DNA from: Acidobacteriaceae bacterium
Lineage (GTDB): Bacteria > Acidobacteriota > Terriglobia > Terriglobales > Acidobacteriaceae
Assembly (NCBI GenBank): GCA_003165075.1
Contig: PLSM01000094.1
Location: 111,509-175,508 of the forward strand
Length of the DNA stretch: 64,000 bases
Direction: 5' to 3'
Positions within the stretch are counted from its first letter, which is position 1. Each line of letters opens with the position of its first letter. Of this stretch, positions 33,617 to 42,783 are shown in pieces. A program made the translations under genes and the position numbers. Below the pieces are notes generated by a model that searched no databases, was not told where the DNA came from, and saw only the letters and a list, made by a program, of their open reading frames with translations.

Positions 33617-35158
33617 ATGGACGCCTCGCCCATCGTCGCAACAGCCAGCCCCATCACGCGCCTCTTCAACCGTATCTTCACCCGGCATGCAATGAATGTG
33701 GCCATTCTGCTGATGCTGCCCATGCTCCTCGCACCCACCCTGAACCCGGGGAGATTTCTGATGGTCGACCCGGATATCTGGTGGCATCTCGCCGACGCGC
33801 GCATTCTTTGCGCCACCCATCAGTTCATCTACACTGACCCGTACTCGTTTACCGTTGCCGGCCAGCGCTGGGTCAACTTTGAATGGCTTTCCGAGCTACC
33901 CTTTTGGTTCAGCTTCCGGGCGTTCCAGCTACGAGGCATTTATCTGATCGCCTGGCTGGCGCTGGGCGCCAATGTGTTGTTTGTCTACTGGCGTGGCTAT
34001 TTGAAATCGCGTCATGGAGGAGCCGCGTTGTGGGCGGCGGGCCTCGCTCTTGTACTGATGACCGTGAACTCCGGGCCCCGCACCATCGCCCTTGCCTATC
34101 TGGCGATGTCGGCCGAGATGGCCATTCTGGAGGCTGCGGAGCGCGGAAACGCACGCCTGCTGTGGCTGCTGCCGCCGCTGTTCTGCGTGTGGATCAACCT
34201 CCATGGAAGCTGGCCGGTCGGCATCGTCCTGCTGGTTCTGTACATCGCTTGCGGATCGTTCAGCGTCGAGCTAGGGGCGTTTAGGCAAACGGCCTTTTCC
34301 GCCAGGGAGCGCAATCGCCTGCTGGCGGTGCTGGCGGCTAGCCTGGCGGCGCTGATGGTCAACCCCTACGGCTGGCGGCTGCTGTGGAAACCGTTTGACA
34401 TGATGCTCAACGAAGGCCTCAGCGTCGCCAATAGCGCCGAATTTCAGCCCTTGCGAATCGAATCCATGGAGGGCAGGGGAGTCGTGCTGGCCATCGGCCT
34501 CATGATCGTGGCCAACTTCATTCGCGGACGGAAGTGGAAGGTCTACGAACTCGCAGTGATCGTCTTCGCCTGGTATTCGGCCGTCGATCATTTGCGCTTT
34601 ACCTACCTCGCCGCAGTCTTGACGACTCCGATGCTCGCCGCAGACATCAAGCGGAGCTTCTATACAGAGGAGGACAACAAAACCATTCCGGCAATGAATG
34701 CACTGATTGCCGCCGCAGCCGTTTGCGTGATGGTGTTCATGTACCCATCGGAGGACACTCTGCAGAAGAAGCTGGCCTCCCTGTTCCCTCTCCAGACCAT
34801 TGCATCCATTCAGCCCTCTTGGCGAACATTGAATTGGGACTACGTGGGCGGCATGATGGCATTTGAGTCCAAGCCCAATTTTTTCGACTCCCGATACGAC
34901 ATCTTCGACCATCACGGAGTGCTGGCGGATTACCTCGGCATCATGAATGACCGTGACGCCCTGGAGTTGATGGACCGCTACCGCGTGGACCACGTCCTGC
35001 TCCAGGATCCGTCGCCACTTGCCTACCTGCTGCAGCACACGCCGGGCTGGAAGGTGGAACGGCGCGAGATAACTGATAGCTTCACCTTCGTCCTGTACTC
35101 CAAGGTTGGCGCCGCAGAGGTCCCAGTCGCGGCTGCTAGGGCATCGGGGCAGCACTAA
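33617..35158 (+). CDS. Large polytopic membrane protein, GT-C-like
   Basis: A 513-residue protein with about eleven membrane spans and a C-terminal soluble segment of about 110 residues. The first loop contains MVDPDIWWHLADARILC, then DPYSFTVAGQRWVNFEWLSELPF, the pattern found in uncharacterised GT-C type glycosyltransferases. No assignment to a defined family is secure. The C-terminal part includes YDIFDHHGVLADYLGIMNDR. No ribosome site is striking; the track's ATG 33617 gives MDASPIVATAS. It stands alone on the plus strand between queA and a cNMP-binding protein. Confidence 0.65.
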   Translation: MDASPIVATASPITRLFNRIFTRHAMNVAILLMLPMLLAPTLNPGRFLMVDPDIWWHLADARILCATHQFIYTDPYSFTVAGQRWVNFEWLSELPFWFSFRAFQLRGIYLIAWLALGANVLFVYWRGYLKSRHGGAALWAAGLALVLMTVNSGPRTIALAYLAMSAEMAILEAAERGNARLLWLLPPLFCVWINLHGSWPVGIVLLVLYIACGSFSVELGAFRQTAFSARERNRLLAVLAASLAALMVNPYGWRLLWKPFDMMLNEGLSVANSAEFQPLRIESMEGRGVVLAIGLMIVANFIRGRKWKVYELAVIVFAWYSAVDHLRFTYLAAVLTTPMLAADIKRSFYTEEDNKTIPAMNALIAAAAVCVMVFMYPSEDTLQKKLASLFPLQTIASIQPSWRTLNWDYVGGMMAFESKPNFFDSRYDIFDHHGVLADYLGIMNDRDALELMDRYRVDHVLLQDPSPLAYLLQHTPGWKVERREITDSFTFVLYSKVGAAEVPVAAARASGQH

Positions 35159-35454
35159 GACCTGGCCCATCCTGCGGATCTGCCGGCCGGATTAAGGTCC
35201 CCGGCTCATCTGATGACCGCCAATACGTGATGAGGATCACAAGGTTTATTCCAGTTTTCAGCGGACCATGGGTGAGAAGTGGTTTCACAACACCTGCGCC
35301 CTTTCCAATTCCTCGCCGGCTGGCTTGTCCCTGAGGGAAGAGTCACTGCGCCGAGGTAGTGCAAGGATCAGGCATTGTGAGTCCCCTGCTTACGAGGCGT
35401 GAGCGAGCTTCCTCGTCACGCGCCATCTCTCATCCAAACCTACGGAGACCCGGA
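35159..35454. other. Intergenic region before the cNMP-binding gene
   Basis: About 300 bases with no gene, repeat or terminator that I can support. The track's upstream extension of the next ORF (35359-35454) lacks a ribosome site. Confidence 0.45.
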
Positions 35455-35868
35455 GTGAAGCTAGATTCATCTGCCTTTGTTGCCGATTCGGCGTTGATCC
35501 AGGCGCTGCAAGGCTTTGCCGTGCCCGTCACCTGCGACGAAGACCGCCTGCTGTTCAAGCAGGGAGAGATGCCTTCGGGCCTTTACATTCTCCGCAGTGG
35601 AGGCGCCACGCTCACCATGACTTCGCCCCTGGGCGGCGTGGTGACGTGCACATCGGCTCAGCCGGGCTCGCTGTTGGGTTTACCGGCACTGATCGGCAAG
35701 CGGCCCTACACCTTGTCGGCCATGGTTCTCAAGGACTCCGATGTCAGTTTTGTAACCTGCGAGGACTTTTCCCAGTTGATGCTGACCCAGCCTTCCCTGT
35801 CGCTGATGGTGCTGCGTGTGCTGGCAGCCGAGGTGCGCAGCGCGCGCAGCGCCATTTCGGAGCTCTGA
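35455..35868 (+). CDS. Stand-alone cyclic nucleotide-binding domain protein
   Basis: A 137-residue CRP/FNR-type sensor domain without a DNA-binding helix-turn-helix. It has LLFKQGEMPSGLYILRSGGATLTM, then GSLLGLPALIGKRPYTLSAMVLKDSDVSFV, the beta-roll and phosphate-binding cassette region, and the dimerisation helix LMVLRVLAAEVRSAR. The PBC arginine expected for cAMP is not clear, so another ligand or none is possible. GTG 35455 with GGAG 8 bases upstream is preferred over ATG 35359. Confidence 0.75.
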   Translation: MKLDSSAFVADSALIQALQGFAVPVTCDEDRLLFKQGEMPSGLYILRSGGATLTMTSPLGGVVTCTSAQPGSLLGLPALIGKRPYTLSAMVLKDSDVSFVTCEDFSQLMLTQPSLSLMVLRVLAAEVRSARSAISEL

Positions 35869-35934
35869 GCGGCCCAGCGCACCCTTCTCATCCCAATATG
35901 CGCCGCCCCGGCACAATGCGTTAGCATCCGGAGT

Positions 35935-38199
35935 GTGCCCGGCCTCGATACCCCAGTCCAGTATGTATCCGGCGTAGGTCCGCGGGTGGCGGAGATGCTG
36001 TCCGCCAAGGGGATCCAGACCGCCGAAGACCTGCTCTACCACCTTCCCTTCCGCTACGAAGACCGCCAGAATCCGCGCAGCCTGGACGAACTGAAGCCGG
36101 GCGAGACGGCCAGCGTAATCGCTGAAGTGCGTGGCGCTGCGCTCTTGCGTACCCGCAAAATGCCCCTCTTCGAGATGACCGTGGGCCAGGGCCGGTTGGC
36201 GCTCAAGTGTATCTGGTTCAATGCCACCTACCTGCAGGGCAAGTTCCACGCCGGGCAAACCGTGGCCTTGTTCGGTAAGGTGGAGCCCTCCCGCTCCAGC
36301 AGTAACCTAAAGATGATTCAACCCCAGTTCGAGTTGCTGCCTGACTCCAGCGACGATGCGGAGACCAGGCTGCTTGAAGTGGGCCGCATCACCCCGGTCT
36401 ACGAGTCGCTGGGCGGCAGCCGCCTGGCCTCGCGGTGGCAGCGCAAGGTGATCTTCAATCTGCTTGAGAGCATGCGCGGCACGGTGCCGGAGTGCCTGCC
36501 GCAGGCCATGCTGGCGCGGCTCGATTTGCCCGGCCGCGAAGCGGCGCTACGCGAGGTGCACTATCCGCCTGAAGGCACATCGCTCACCCAGTTGCAAGCC
36601 TCGGCCACGCCCGCGCACAGGCGCCTGATCTTTGAAGAGCTGTTTTTTCTGGAGCTGGGGCTGGAGTTGAAGCGGCGTCGCATGCGGCAGCGCACTGGCA
36701 TCGGATTTGCCACCACCGACAAAGTCCGCGAAGCCATACGCGAGGTGCTTCCGTTTCATCCTACTGCAGCGCAAAAGCGGGCCCTGGGCGAGATCGTGGC
36801 CGACATGCGCGGGCCCAGCCCCATGCGCCGCCTGCTCCAGGGCGACGTCGGCTCGGGCAAGACGATTGTTGCCTTGCAGGCCATGCTGGTGGCCATGGAG
36901 AACGGCTACCAGGCAGCGCTGATGGCGCCCACTGAGATCCTCGCCACACAGCATTTTCTGGCCGCGCGCAAGCTCCTCGAGCGGTCCAGCCGCCGCTACC
37001 GTATTGTCCTGCTGACCGGGTCGCTGGACGAGGACCGCAAGCGATCCACGCGGGGCCTCATCAACCGCGGTGAGGCGCAACTGGTGATTGGAACCCATGC
37101 GTTGATTGAAGAGAAGGTCGAGTTCGACCGCCTGGGCCTGGTGGTCGTCGACGAGCAGCACCGCTTCGGTGTGCTGCAGCGCTTCAAGCTGATGAAGAAG
37201 CCCCATCAGGCCGAGCCGGATGTGCTGGTAATGACCGCCACGCCCATTCCCCGCACCTTGGCCCTGTCCCTCTATGGCGACCTGGACGTGAGCGTGCTCG
37301 ACCAGCTGCCCCCGGGCCGTACGCCGATTGTGACCCGGCGCGTGCCCGGCGAGCGTGCCGGCGAAGTGTGGGACTTCGTCCGTAAAGAAGTGGCGCGCAA
37401 GCACCAGGCGTATATCGTGTACCCGGTGATCGAGGGAACGAAGGACGACGAGCCGGAACTGGACTTTTCCCACGATCCGGCCGATGCCCCTGCGGAAGCG
37501 CCTCCCAGAAAGGCCGCACGCAAGGGCAAGGCGCCGGAGTTGTTTCCTGCTGCTGTGCAGGAGGCGAATCCGGCGGCAAAGTCGGGGCTGAAGTCCGCAG
37601 TGGAGATGTATGAAAAGCTGCGCACGGGACCCCTGGCCGGGCTGCGCGTGGGCCTGCTGCATGGCCGCCTCGACCCCGATGAAAAGGAAGTCATCATGCA
37701 CCGCTTCCAGCGCGGTGAGATTGACGTGCTGGTGGCCACCACGGTGATTGAGGTGGGCGTGGATGTCCCCAACGCCACCGTCATGGTGGTGGAGCACGCG
37801 GAGCGCTTTGGCCTGGCGCAACTGCATCAGTTGCGTGGCCGCGTTGGCCGTGGAGCGGCGAAAAGCTATTGCATTTTGATCACCGGGCCGCGCGTTTCGC
37901 CGCCGGGCGAGGAGCGGCTGAATGCCATGGTGCGCACTCAAGACGGCTTCGAACTGGCGGAGCTCGACCTGAGCCTGCGCGGGCCAGGCGAGTTTTTCGG
38001 CACCCGCCAGGCAGGACTGCCCGACTTTCGCGTGGCCAATCTGCTCCGCGACCGGCAGTTGCTTGAACTGGCCAAGCAGGAAGCCGCGCACTTTGCGAAC
38101 AATCCCGCCCCCGAGGGAACCGAGGCCGAGCGCGCACGGGTGTGGGCGCGCCTCAAAATGGCCTGGCAGCGCCGTTACGGACTGCTAGAGGCAGGCTAA
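35935..38199 (+). CDS. recG: ATP-dependent DNA helicase RecG
   Basis: Reverses stalled replication forks and processes branched DNA, 754 residues. Start GTG 35935 (PGLDTPVQYVSGVGPRVAEML). The wedge domain with an OB fold is N-terminal; the helicase core has Walker A GDVGSGKT, motif II VVVDEQHRFGV, motif III TATPIPRTLALS, VGVDVPNATVMVVEHAERFGLAQLHQLRGRVGRG and the RecG C-terminal LSLRGPGEFFGTRQAGLP. An acidic to basic insertion of about 45 residues (DEPELDFSHDPADAP...) interrupts the second RecA domain after YPVIEGTK. Confidence 0.97.
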   Translation: MPGLDTPVQYVSGVGPRVAEMLSAKGIQTAEDLLYHLPFRYEDRQNPRSLDELKPGETASVIAEVRGAALLRTRKMPLFEMTVGQGRLALKCIWFNATYLQGKFHAGQTVALFGKVEPSRSSSNLKMIQPQFELLPDSSDDAETRLLEVGRITPVYESLGGSRLASRWQRKVIFNLLESMRGTVPECLPQAMLARLDLPGREAALREVHYPPEGTSLTQLQASATPAHRRLIFEELFFLELGLELKRRRMRQRTGIGFATTDKVREAIREVLPFHPTAAQKRALGEIVADMRGPSPMRRLLQGDVGSGKTIVALQAMLVAMENGYQAALMAPTEILATQHFLAARKLLERSSRRYRIVLLTGSLDEDRKRSTRGLINRGEAQLVIGTHALIEEKVEFDRLGLVVVDEQHRFGVLQRFKLMKKPHQAEPDVLVMTATPIPRTLALSLYGDLDVSVLDQLPPGRTPIVTRRVPGERAGEVWDFVRKEVARKHQAYIVYPVIEGTKDDEPELDFSHDPADAPAEAPPRKAARKGKAPELFPAAVQEANPAAKSGLKSAVEMYEKLRTGPLAGLRVGLLHGRLDPDEKEVIMHRFQRGEIDVLVATTVIEVGVDVPNATVMVVEHAERFGLAQLHQLRGRVGRGAAKSYCILITGPRVSPPGEERLNAMVRTQDGFELAELDLSLRGPGEFFGTRQAGLPDFRVANLLRDRQLLELAKQEAAHFANNPAPEGTEAERARVWARLKMAWQRRYGLLEAG

Positions 38200-38235
38200 T
38201 ACTACAGTTGGCGCTCGCCCGCGTCTGAACCGCCG

Positions 38236-38290
38236 ATAGAAATGGATGCCCCAGGTGCCTCGCTTTTGGGCACCTGGGAGACCACGAACC
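38236..38290. repeat. Palindromic intergenic repeat (CCCAGGTGCC family), copy 2
   Basis: CCCAGGTGCC (38250-38259) and GGCACCTGGG (38269-38278) form a perfect 10-bp inverted repeat around TCGCTTTTG. The flanking GATAGAAATGGATGCC and the loop match the repeat at 1030-1112, where a second hairpin replaces the loop. It sits 50 bases after recG. Confidence 0.78.
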
Positions 38291-38370
38291 TCGACCATCT
38301 GTCTTCAATTCCGGCAGGTGGCCTACTCGATGTCCTTCCATTTATCTGTCCTTCCCGGAAAAATGAATCT

Positions 38371-38408
38371 GTGCCCCATTCATCGCGGCTTTATCGCGAT
38401 GAGTGGGC
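38371..38408 (+). repeat. REP element, left copy flanking the REP transposase
   Basis: GTGCCCCATTCATCGCGGCT is the first half of a 38-bp near-palindrome that continues TTATCGCGATGAGTGGGC. Its inverse lies at 38931-38967 with about four differences. It overlaps the 3' end of the transposase reading frame. Confidence 0.75.
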
Positions 38409-38893
38409 CGCGGAGTCTCGCCGTCCAGTCCGACTCGATTTCGACCACTCCTCGTATTCCGGCGGCGTAGTGGTTGAAGCTGCTCCATCGATACTGCCCG
38501 GGCAATGAGACAAGTCCCCCTTGACCGGATTTCTATGGATATATCGGATCACTTCGGACCGGGCAGTTTCGCCATGGATGTTCGCGTCAAAATAACGGGG
38601 TTGCCAAAACTGCCGGCGATCGCTTCTCAGCTTGCGGGAAGTGATCTGCTTGAGCGCCTTCAGAAACTGCGCTACGAGGATGGAGGGCGGCTCGTTGATC
38701 AGCAGGTGAACATATTCGGGCATCAGCACGTAGGCGTAAACCCTGGCCTCATGACGCGCCCGGGTCTGTTCCAAAATGGCTCCACCGTTTCCTTGGGTTC
38801 CGGGGCTTCAAGCAGCGGAAGCCGGTGAAAGCAACTGAACGTGATGAAGTGAAGCGCTTCCGCTCTCTGAAAACGCTTCAGGCCGTAAGGCAT
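38380..38893 (-). pseudogene. REP-associated transposase (RAYT, Y1/HUH family), frameshifted
   Basis: Relic of a single-strand transposase that moves REP elements. The N-terminus MPYGLKRFQRAEALHFITFSCFHR (starting ATG 38893), the middle RVYAYVLMPEYVHLLI through IRYIHRNPVK, and the end YRWSSFNHYAAGIRGVVEIESDW lie in three different frames. Frameshifts fall near 38785 and in the G-run at 38516-38520 (CCCCC on plus). The metal-binding HUH motif reads YVH instead of HVH. Two frameshifts and a lost His indicate a dead gene. The track shows only the middle segment (38391-38774). Confidence 0.85.
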
Positions 38894-38930
38894 AGTGCTG
38901 TGGTGGTTCCACTACGGCATGGTCCGAAGA

Positions 38931-38967
38931 CCCGCTCATCGCGATGAGGCCGCGATGAACGGGGCAC
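38931..38967 (-). repeat. REP element, right copy (inverted)
   Basis: Plus strand CCCGCTCATCGCGATGAGGC continues CGCGATGAACGGGGCAC, which is the inverse of the left copy at 38371-38408. A partial third copy, CTCGATGAGCGGGCC, follows at about 38979-38993. Confidence 0.75.
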
Positions 38968-39006
38968 AATCCCTGATACCTCGATGAGCGGGCCACCTGC
39001 CAATCG

Positions 39007-39918
39007 TCAGAGGAACGTCACGCGGGTCGCTTCCTGCTTGCCTTGGGCGAAACCGGCACGGGCGGCGGGGATGCGGGTCGCCAGATCCATCTGGTTCGTG
39101 CCCATTGCGGCTCGGGAATCGGCGTCCGGTGTGATCACCTCAACGTGGCTGCCCTGCTTGCACAGGGCCTCGACCTGGCTCGCCAGGTCCGCGCCCGGGA
39201 ATTTGCGCAGACCCTCGAACTGGCCTGCCGGTAGTGTCCCGCTCCGTCCGCCAAACGGTGAGAGCACCACGACGTTCGCATAGCCCACTGCGAGGTCGGC
39301 GTTTTCGGTGGAGCGCACGCCACCGTTGATGTAGCGGGCGCCGTTGATGCTGTGCGTGGGCGCCAGACCAGGCATTGCGGTGCCTGCGGTCACTGCGTCT
39401 ACGAGGTCGACGCCGGAATCGCGGTCGAATGCAGCCAGCTCGCCGGTATGCGCGTCGACGGCCACCACGATCATCGGCCTATCCGGCCATTGCTGGCGAG
39501 GCAACCTGGAGGCGACCAGCGCGCGCCGCTGTTCCGCCGCTGCGGGTCCAAGGGTGGCATCGCTTTCTAACCCGAACGCGCCCATCGCACAGCGTAGATC
39601 GGCTGCCGAGGTGGCTGCGGCGCCGATGGCCCTCATCCGCTCGAACACCGTGCCCATCGACAGGGACGGCGGCTCCTGCCGGTTCTGTCCGACCGGTCGA
39701 ACCGGCTCAGACAGAATCGAAGCAAACAGTTCGGCTGGCGGTATGCCGCTGCGCATATGCGCCGCCGCGGTTGCGCCGGACGAGGTGCCGATCACCAGAT
39801 CGGCGGCCTCTGTCATATCGATGCCAGCTTCGGCCAGTCCTGCGATGACACCGATCAGCCACGCATTTCCGGCAGCCCCACCACCACCGAGAACCAGAGC
39901 AACATTTTTGTGAATCAT
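39007..39918 (-). CDS. Patatin-like phospholipase domain protein, catalytic Asp replaced
   Basis: A 303-residue alpha/beta hydrolase of the bacterial patatin family. The oxyanion loop GGGGAAG follows residue 10, and the nucleophile elbow IGTSSGA supplies Ser. The second half of the catalytic dyad, normally DGG or DGA, reads RYINGGVRS: Asn replaces Asp, and the codon AAC is unambiguous. It therefore may be inactive or bind without hydrolysing, unless the sequence is wrong. ATG 39918 starts MIHKNVALVLGGG. It stands alone between the REP patch and a repeat-rich gap. Confidence 0.82.
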   Translation of the reverse strand: MIHKNVALVLGGGGAAGNAWLIGVIAGLAEAGIDMTEAADLVIGTSSGATAAAHMRSGIPPAELFASILSEPVRPVGQNRQEPPSLSMGTVFERMRAIGAAATSAADLRCAMGAFGLESDATLGPAAAEQRRALVASRLPRQQWPDRPMIVVAVDAHTGELAAFDRDSGVDLVDAVTAGTAMPGLAPTHSINGARYINGGVRSTENADLAVGYANVVVLSPFGGRSGTLPAGQFEGLRKFPGADLASQVEALCKQGSHVEVITPDADSRAAMGTNQMDLATRIPAARAGFAQGKQEATRVTFL

Positions 39919-40564
39919 CTGCCCACTTTTTCAGCCTGTGGAATCTCCTGTCAATCGAAATACCCTTCCGTTCTCACTCGATTCGGCATAGAAATGGGTG
40001 GCAGGTGGCCCACCCTAACCCCGCCACAAATCGGGGTGCCCCGTCTAGCTCCGCTAGGGCGGGATAGATATCGTCCTCATCACAGACACTCCTCTTCGGC
40101 GGGTGCCCATCGGTTCCACAGTTTCATCGTGGAAGGGTAGAAGGCCGCAAACCTCAACCGCCGCGAACTTCAATTCTCCGGCCAGATGCTCCGTCTCCTG
40201 CTCCTGTCGAATGAGTCGCAAGCTCCCGAAGGGAACTTTGCCGATTATTTCCTCGGTTTCTTGCACAATGAATGAGGAGATAAAGCAGGCAGCGCAGACG
40301 TCTCACCCGTGTAACCTCCGTAAGTCCTTTCCTGAGAAGATTCTGCAGCCAACTCCAATGTTCTCAATATTTTAGCAACCCTACCATGCTCTAAGTCCAT
40401 TAGGCTCAAGAATTTACTCACAGAATAGGGGGGAGAGGGGTATCCCTGAAAAGGGTACGGACCGGTGACTGTAGCCGTGCTGCTCGCTGCTCCCCCCGGT
40501 GCCGGCCCCCTTGTTCCCGCACCGGCGCTGCTTTCGCAGCTTTTGGACAGGCTCTGAGACCCCG
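39919..40564. other. Repeat-containing intergenic region
   Basis: About 650 bases without a supported gene. It begins with AGAAATGGGTGGCAGGTGG (39990-40008), related to the flank of the palindromic repeats at 1030 and 38236. It includes GGGCGGG/CCCGTC segments near 40045-40065. The ORFs at 40054-40266 and 40245-40682 on the minus strand have no ribosome site; the first could be a decayed fragment. Confidence 0.5.
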
Positions 40565-40903
40565 CTACGCCGCCGGCATAACGGCAGTGCTCTCCGTCTC
40601 CGTGGGAAAAGTCTGAATCTCGAGGTCGATGCTGGCGATTTCTTCTCCGCGGTCCGCCCCCTGGAAACGGGTGCACTGGCACAGTTCGGTAAAGCGGCTG
40701 TGGCCGTTCTGGCTCAGTTCCAGGCCCACGGCGATCAGGATGCTGTAGATATCGACGCAGGATCGGCGTTCGAACTCAAACAGCACATTCACCAATCCGG
40801 TATCGTTGGCGCCGCGGCTCAGGACCCAGCCGCCGCAGCCCAGGATAGCTCCCGTGAGGCTCCGCACCAGCCGGTCCGGCTCCTCCATTGAAATGGCCCT
40901 CAT
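40565..40903 (-). CDS. Small conserved-looking protein of unknown function
   Basis: A 112-residue reading from ATG 40903 (MRAISMEEPDRLVRSLTGAIL) or from the second Met at 40888. It is soluble and has the segments SRGANDTGLVNVLFEFER and DIYSILIAVGLELS, then a short charged and Thr-rich tail. The regular amphipathic composition supports a real protein, but no family is recognised. The track's extension to 41134 is unlikely because it crosses into the acpS upstream region. No clear ribosome site was seen, so the start is uncertain. Confidence 0.6.
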   Translation of the reverse strand: MRAISMEEPDRLVRSLTGAILGCGGWVLSRGANDTGLVNVLFEFERRSCVDIYSILIAVGLELSQNGHSRFTELCQCTRFQGADRGEEIASIDLEIQTFPTETESTAVMPAA

Positions 40904-41166
40904 CTGCAGCGCCCACGGGATAGCAGATGCTTGCACTGGTTCGCGAAGTGGAACTGTCCTTCTCACACTTGGTATATCGGATTCACTCCGAAGAGCATCA
41001 CCGATGTGCGGGAGTTGCACGCCGCGTGACCGGCTTTGATACATTCCCAGCCCACCCGGCGACCCATGCAGCGCTCCTGGCTGGTGGAAGTCCGTGGTCC
41101 CCCTGCAGAGCTCCCTGCCACCGCCGGCACTCAAACCAAACAGAATGTTGTAGCTTCATAGACAGC

Positions 41167-41550
41167 ATGATCGTCGGCAGCGGCATCGACCTGATCGAGA
41201 TCGGGCGCATCCAGCGTTCCGTGGAGCGCTATGGCCCGCGCTTCCTTAATCGCGTCTATACCGCTGCGGAGCAGGCCTACAGTCTGCGCAAACGCCAGGC
41301 CGCCGAGAGCCTCGCCGCTCGCTTTGCGGCCAAGGAAGCGGGCGCGAAGGCGTTGGGCACAGGCATCAGCCATGGTGTGAACTGGCTGGAAATCGAGGTG
41401 GTGCGCGAGCCGGGTGGCCGGCCCACTTTGCGCTTTCACGGCCGTGCCGCCCAGATTGCCGCCCGCATGGGCGTGTCCCGCGCCGCGCTCTCCATCACCC
41501 ACACGGCCACCCTGGCCATGGCCAGTGTGGTGCTCGAAAATGGGCCGTAA
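41167..41550 (+). CDS. acpS: Holo-[acyl-carrier-protein] synthase
   Basis: Transfers 4'-phosphopantetheine from CoA to apo-ACP for fatty acid synthesis; cytosolic. A 127-residue protein of typical AcpS length. It carries the Mg-binding GSGIDLIEIGRI at the start and the second motif SLAARFAAKEAGAKALGTGI, then LSITHTATLAMASVV. ATG 41167 is used rather than the track's 40927. The MlaD-like gene follows 72 bases later. Confidence 0.95.
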   Translation: MIVGSGIDLIEIGRIQRSVERYGPRFLNRVYTAAEQAYSLRKRQAAESLAARFAAKEAGAKALGTGISHGVNWLEIEVVREPGGRPTLRFHGRAAQIAARMGVSRAALSITHTATLAMASVVLENGP

Positions 41551-41622
41551 CCCACGCCCTTTCTGCTATTCTCAAGGCGTTGATGGAAGCATTACCCGGC
41601 TCCATTCAGTAAGGGGATTGCC

Positions 41623-42699
41623 TTGCCCAGCCGCAAAGAGATTCAGTGGTCGCAGCTCAAAGTTGGCGCATTGGTCCTCGCGGGCTCGGCCGTACTGATT
41701 TTTCTCATCTTTTTGATGACGGGCTCGTCGGGCGGGCTGTTTGCGCACAAGCTGATCTTGCGCTCGTATTTTGAGAATGCCGCGGGCCTGAAGAACGGTG
41801 CACCCGTCACCCTTGAGGGTGTAACCATCGGCAACGTCACCCGTATCCGCGTGGTTCCTGAGCGCAATCCCACCCCGGTGGAGGTGACCATGCGCGTGGG
41901 CCGCGACTATCTCCAGGACCTGCATACCACTTCGACTACCGCAATTACCCAGGCAGGCGTGCTCGGCGACAGCTACGTCGACATCGACTCCGGCCATGCC
42001 ACCGGCCCCCCGCCGGCCGAAAACGCCGAACTCACGGCCACCCAGTCGCCCAGCATTCAAACCGTAATCAGCACCAGCGAGACCTCCATCGAGCAGGTCG
42101 CCGTACTGCTCCACAAACTCGAAATCCTCGTGGACTCGCTTAACTCGAAGCGCGGCACAATCGGAGGGTTGATCAACGATCCGGTGTTTTATGCCAAGGT
42201 TTCCCACATCACCAACGATCTTGAAAAGATTACCAGCGCCATCAGCCAGGGCCGCGGCACCATGGGCAAGCTGGTCAACGACGACACGCTCTACACCCAT
42301 GCCAGCTCCGTCGTCGACCACCTCGACAATATCGCCACCGGGCTGGACGAGGGCAAGGGCTCCGCGGGCAAACTGCTGCGCGACGAGACGCTCTACAACA
42401 ATCTGAACACCACCGTGGCCAACGCCAACCAGTTGATGGCCGAGGTTAACCAGGGCAAGGGCTCCCTGGGCAAGCTGGCCAAGGACCCGGCCTTTGCGCA
42501 AAAGCTGGATGACACCATCAGCCGCCTCGACAGCATTCTCAAAAGCGTGGACGAGGGCAAGGGCACACTGGGACAAATGGTGCAAAGCCGCGCGCTCTAC
42601 GATCATGCCGACCAGACCATGGACCAGGCGCAGCAGTTAATCAAGAGCATGCGCGAGGATCCGAAGAAGTATCTGGTCATCCGCCTCAAGCTCTTCTAG
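41623..42699 (+). CDS. MCE/MlaD-family lipid transport protein
   Basis: A 358-residue inner-membrane-anchored periplasmic protein. An N-terminal span (LVLAGSAVLIFLIFLMTG, about residues 17-34) is followed by an MCE domain (about 44-125; YFENAAGLKNGAPVTLEGVTIGNVT and GVLGDSYVDI). A long helical C-terminus has repeats such as GRGTMGKLVND, GKGSAGKLLRD, GKGSLGKLAKD and GKGTLGQMVQS. MlaD-type proteins bind lipids for ABC transport between membranes, but no MlaE or MlaF gene is adjacent. TTG 41623 has AAGGGG 6 bases upstream. Its last 55 codons belong to the duplicated unit that follows. Confidence 0.88.
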   Translation: MPSRKEIQWSQLKVGALVLAGSAVLIFLIFLMTGSSGGLFAHKLILRSYFENAAGLKNGAPVTLEGVTIGNVTRIRVVPERNPTPVEVTMRVGRDYLQDLHTTSTTAITQAGVLGDSYVDIDSGHATGPPPAENAELTATQSPSIQTVISTSETSIEQVAVLLHKLEILVDSLNSKRGTIGGLINDPVFYAKVSHITNDLEKITSAISQGRGTMGKLVNDDTLYTHASSVVDHLDNIATGLDEGKGSAGKLLRDETLYNNLNTTVANANQLMAEVNQGKGSLGKLAKDPAFAQKLDDTISRLDSILKSVDEGKGTLGQMVQSRALYDHADQTMDQAQQLIKSMREDPKKYLVIRLKLF

Positions 42700-42783
42700 G
42701 CCCGCTCCCAGGCTCAGGCAAGCTGGCTGTTTGTGTAGACTTCCTGCGAACTCACACAACGGATTTTCGCGGAGGATAGCCCC

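Noticed and set aside
36547-38091. 514-residue minus-strand ORF over recG
   Set aside because: Antisense shadow with biased His/Gln-rich composition and no motifs.
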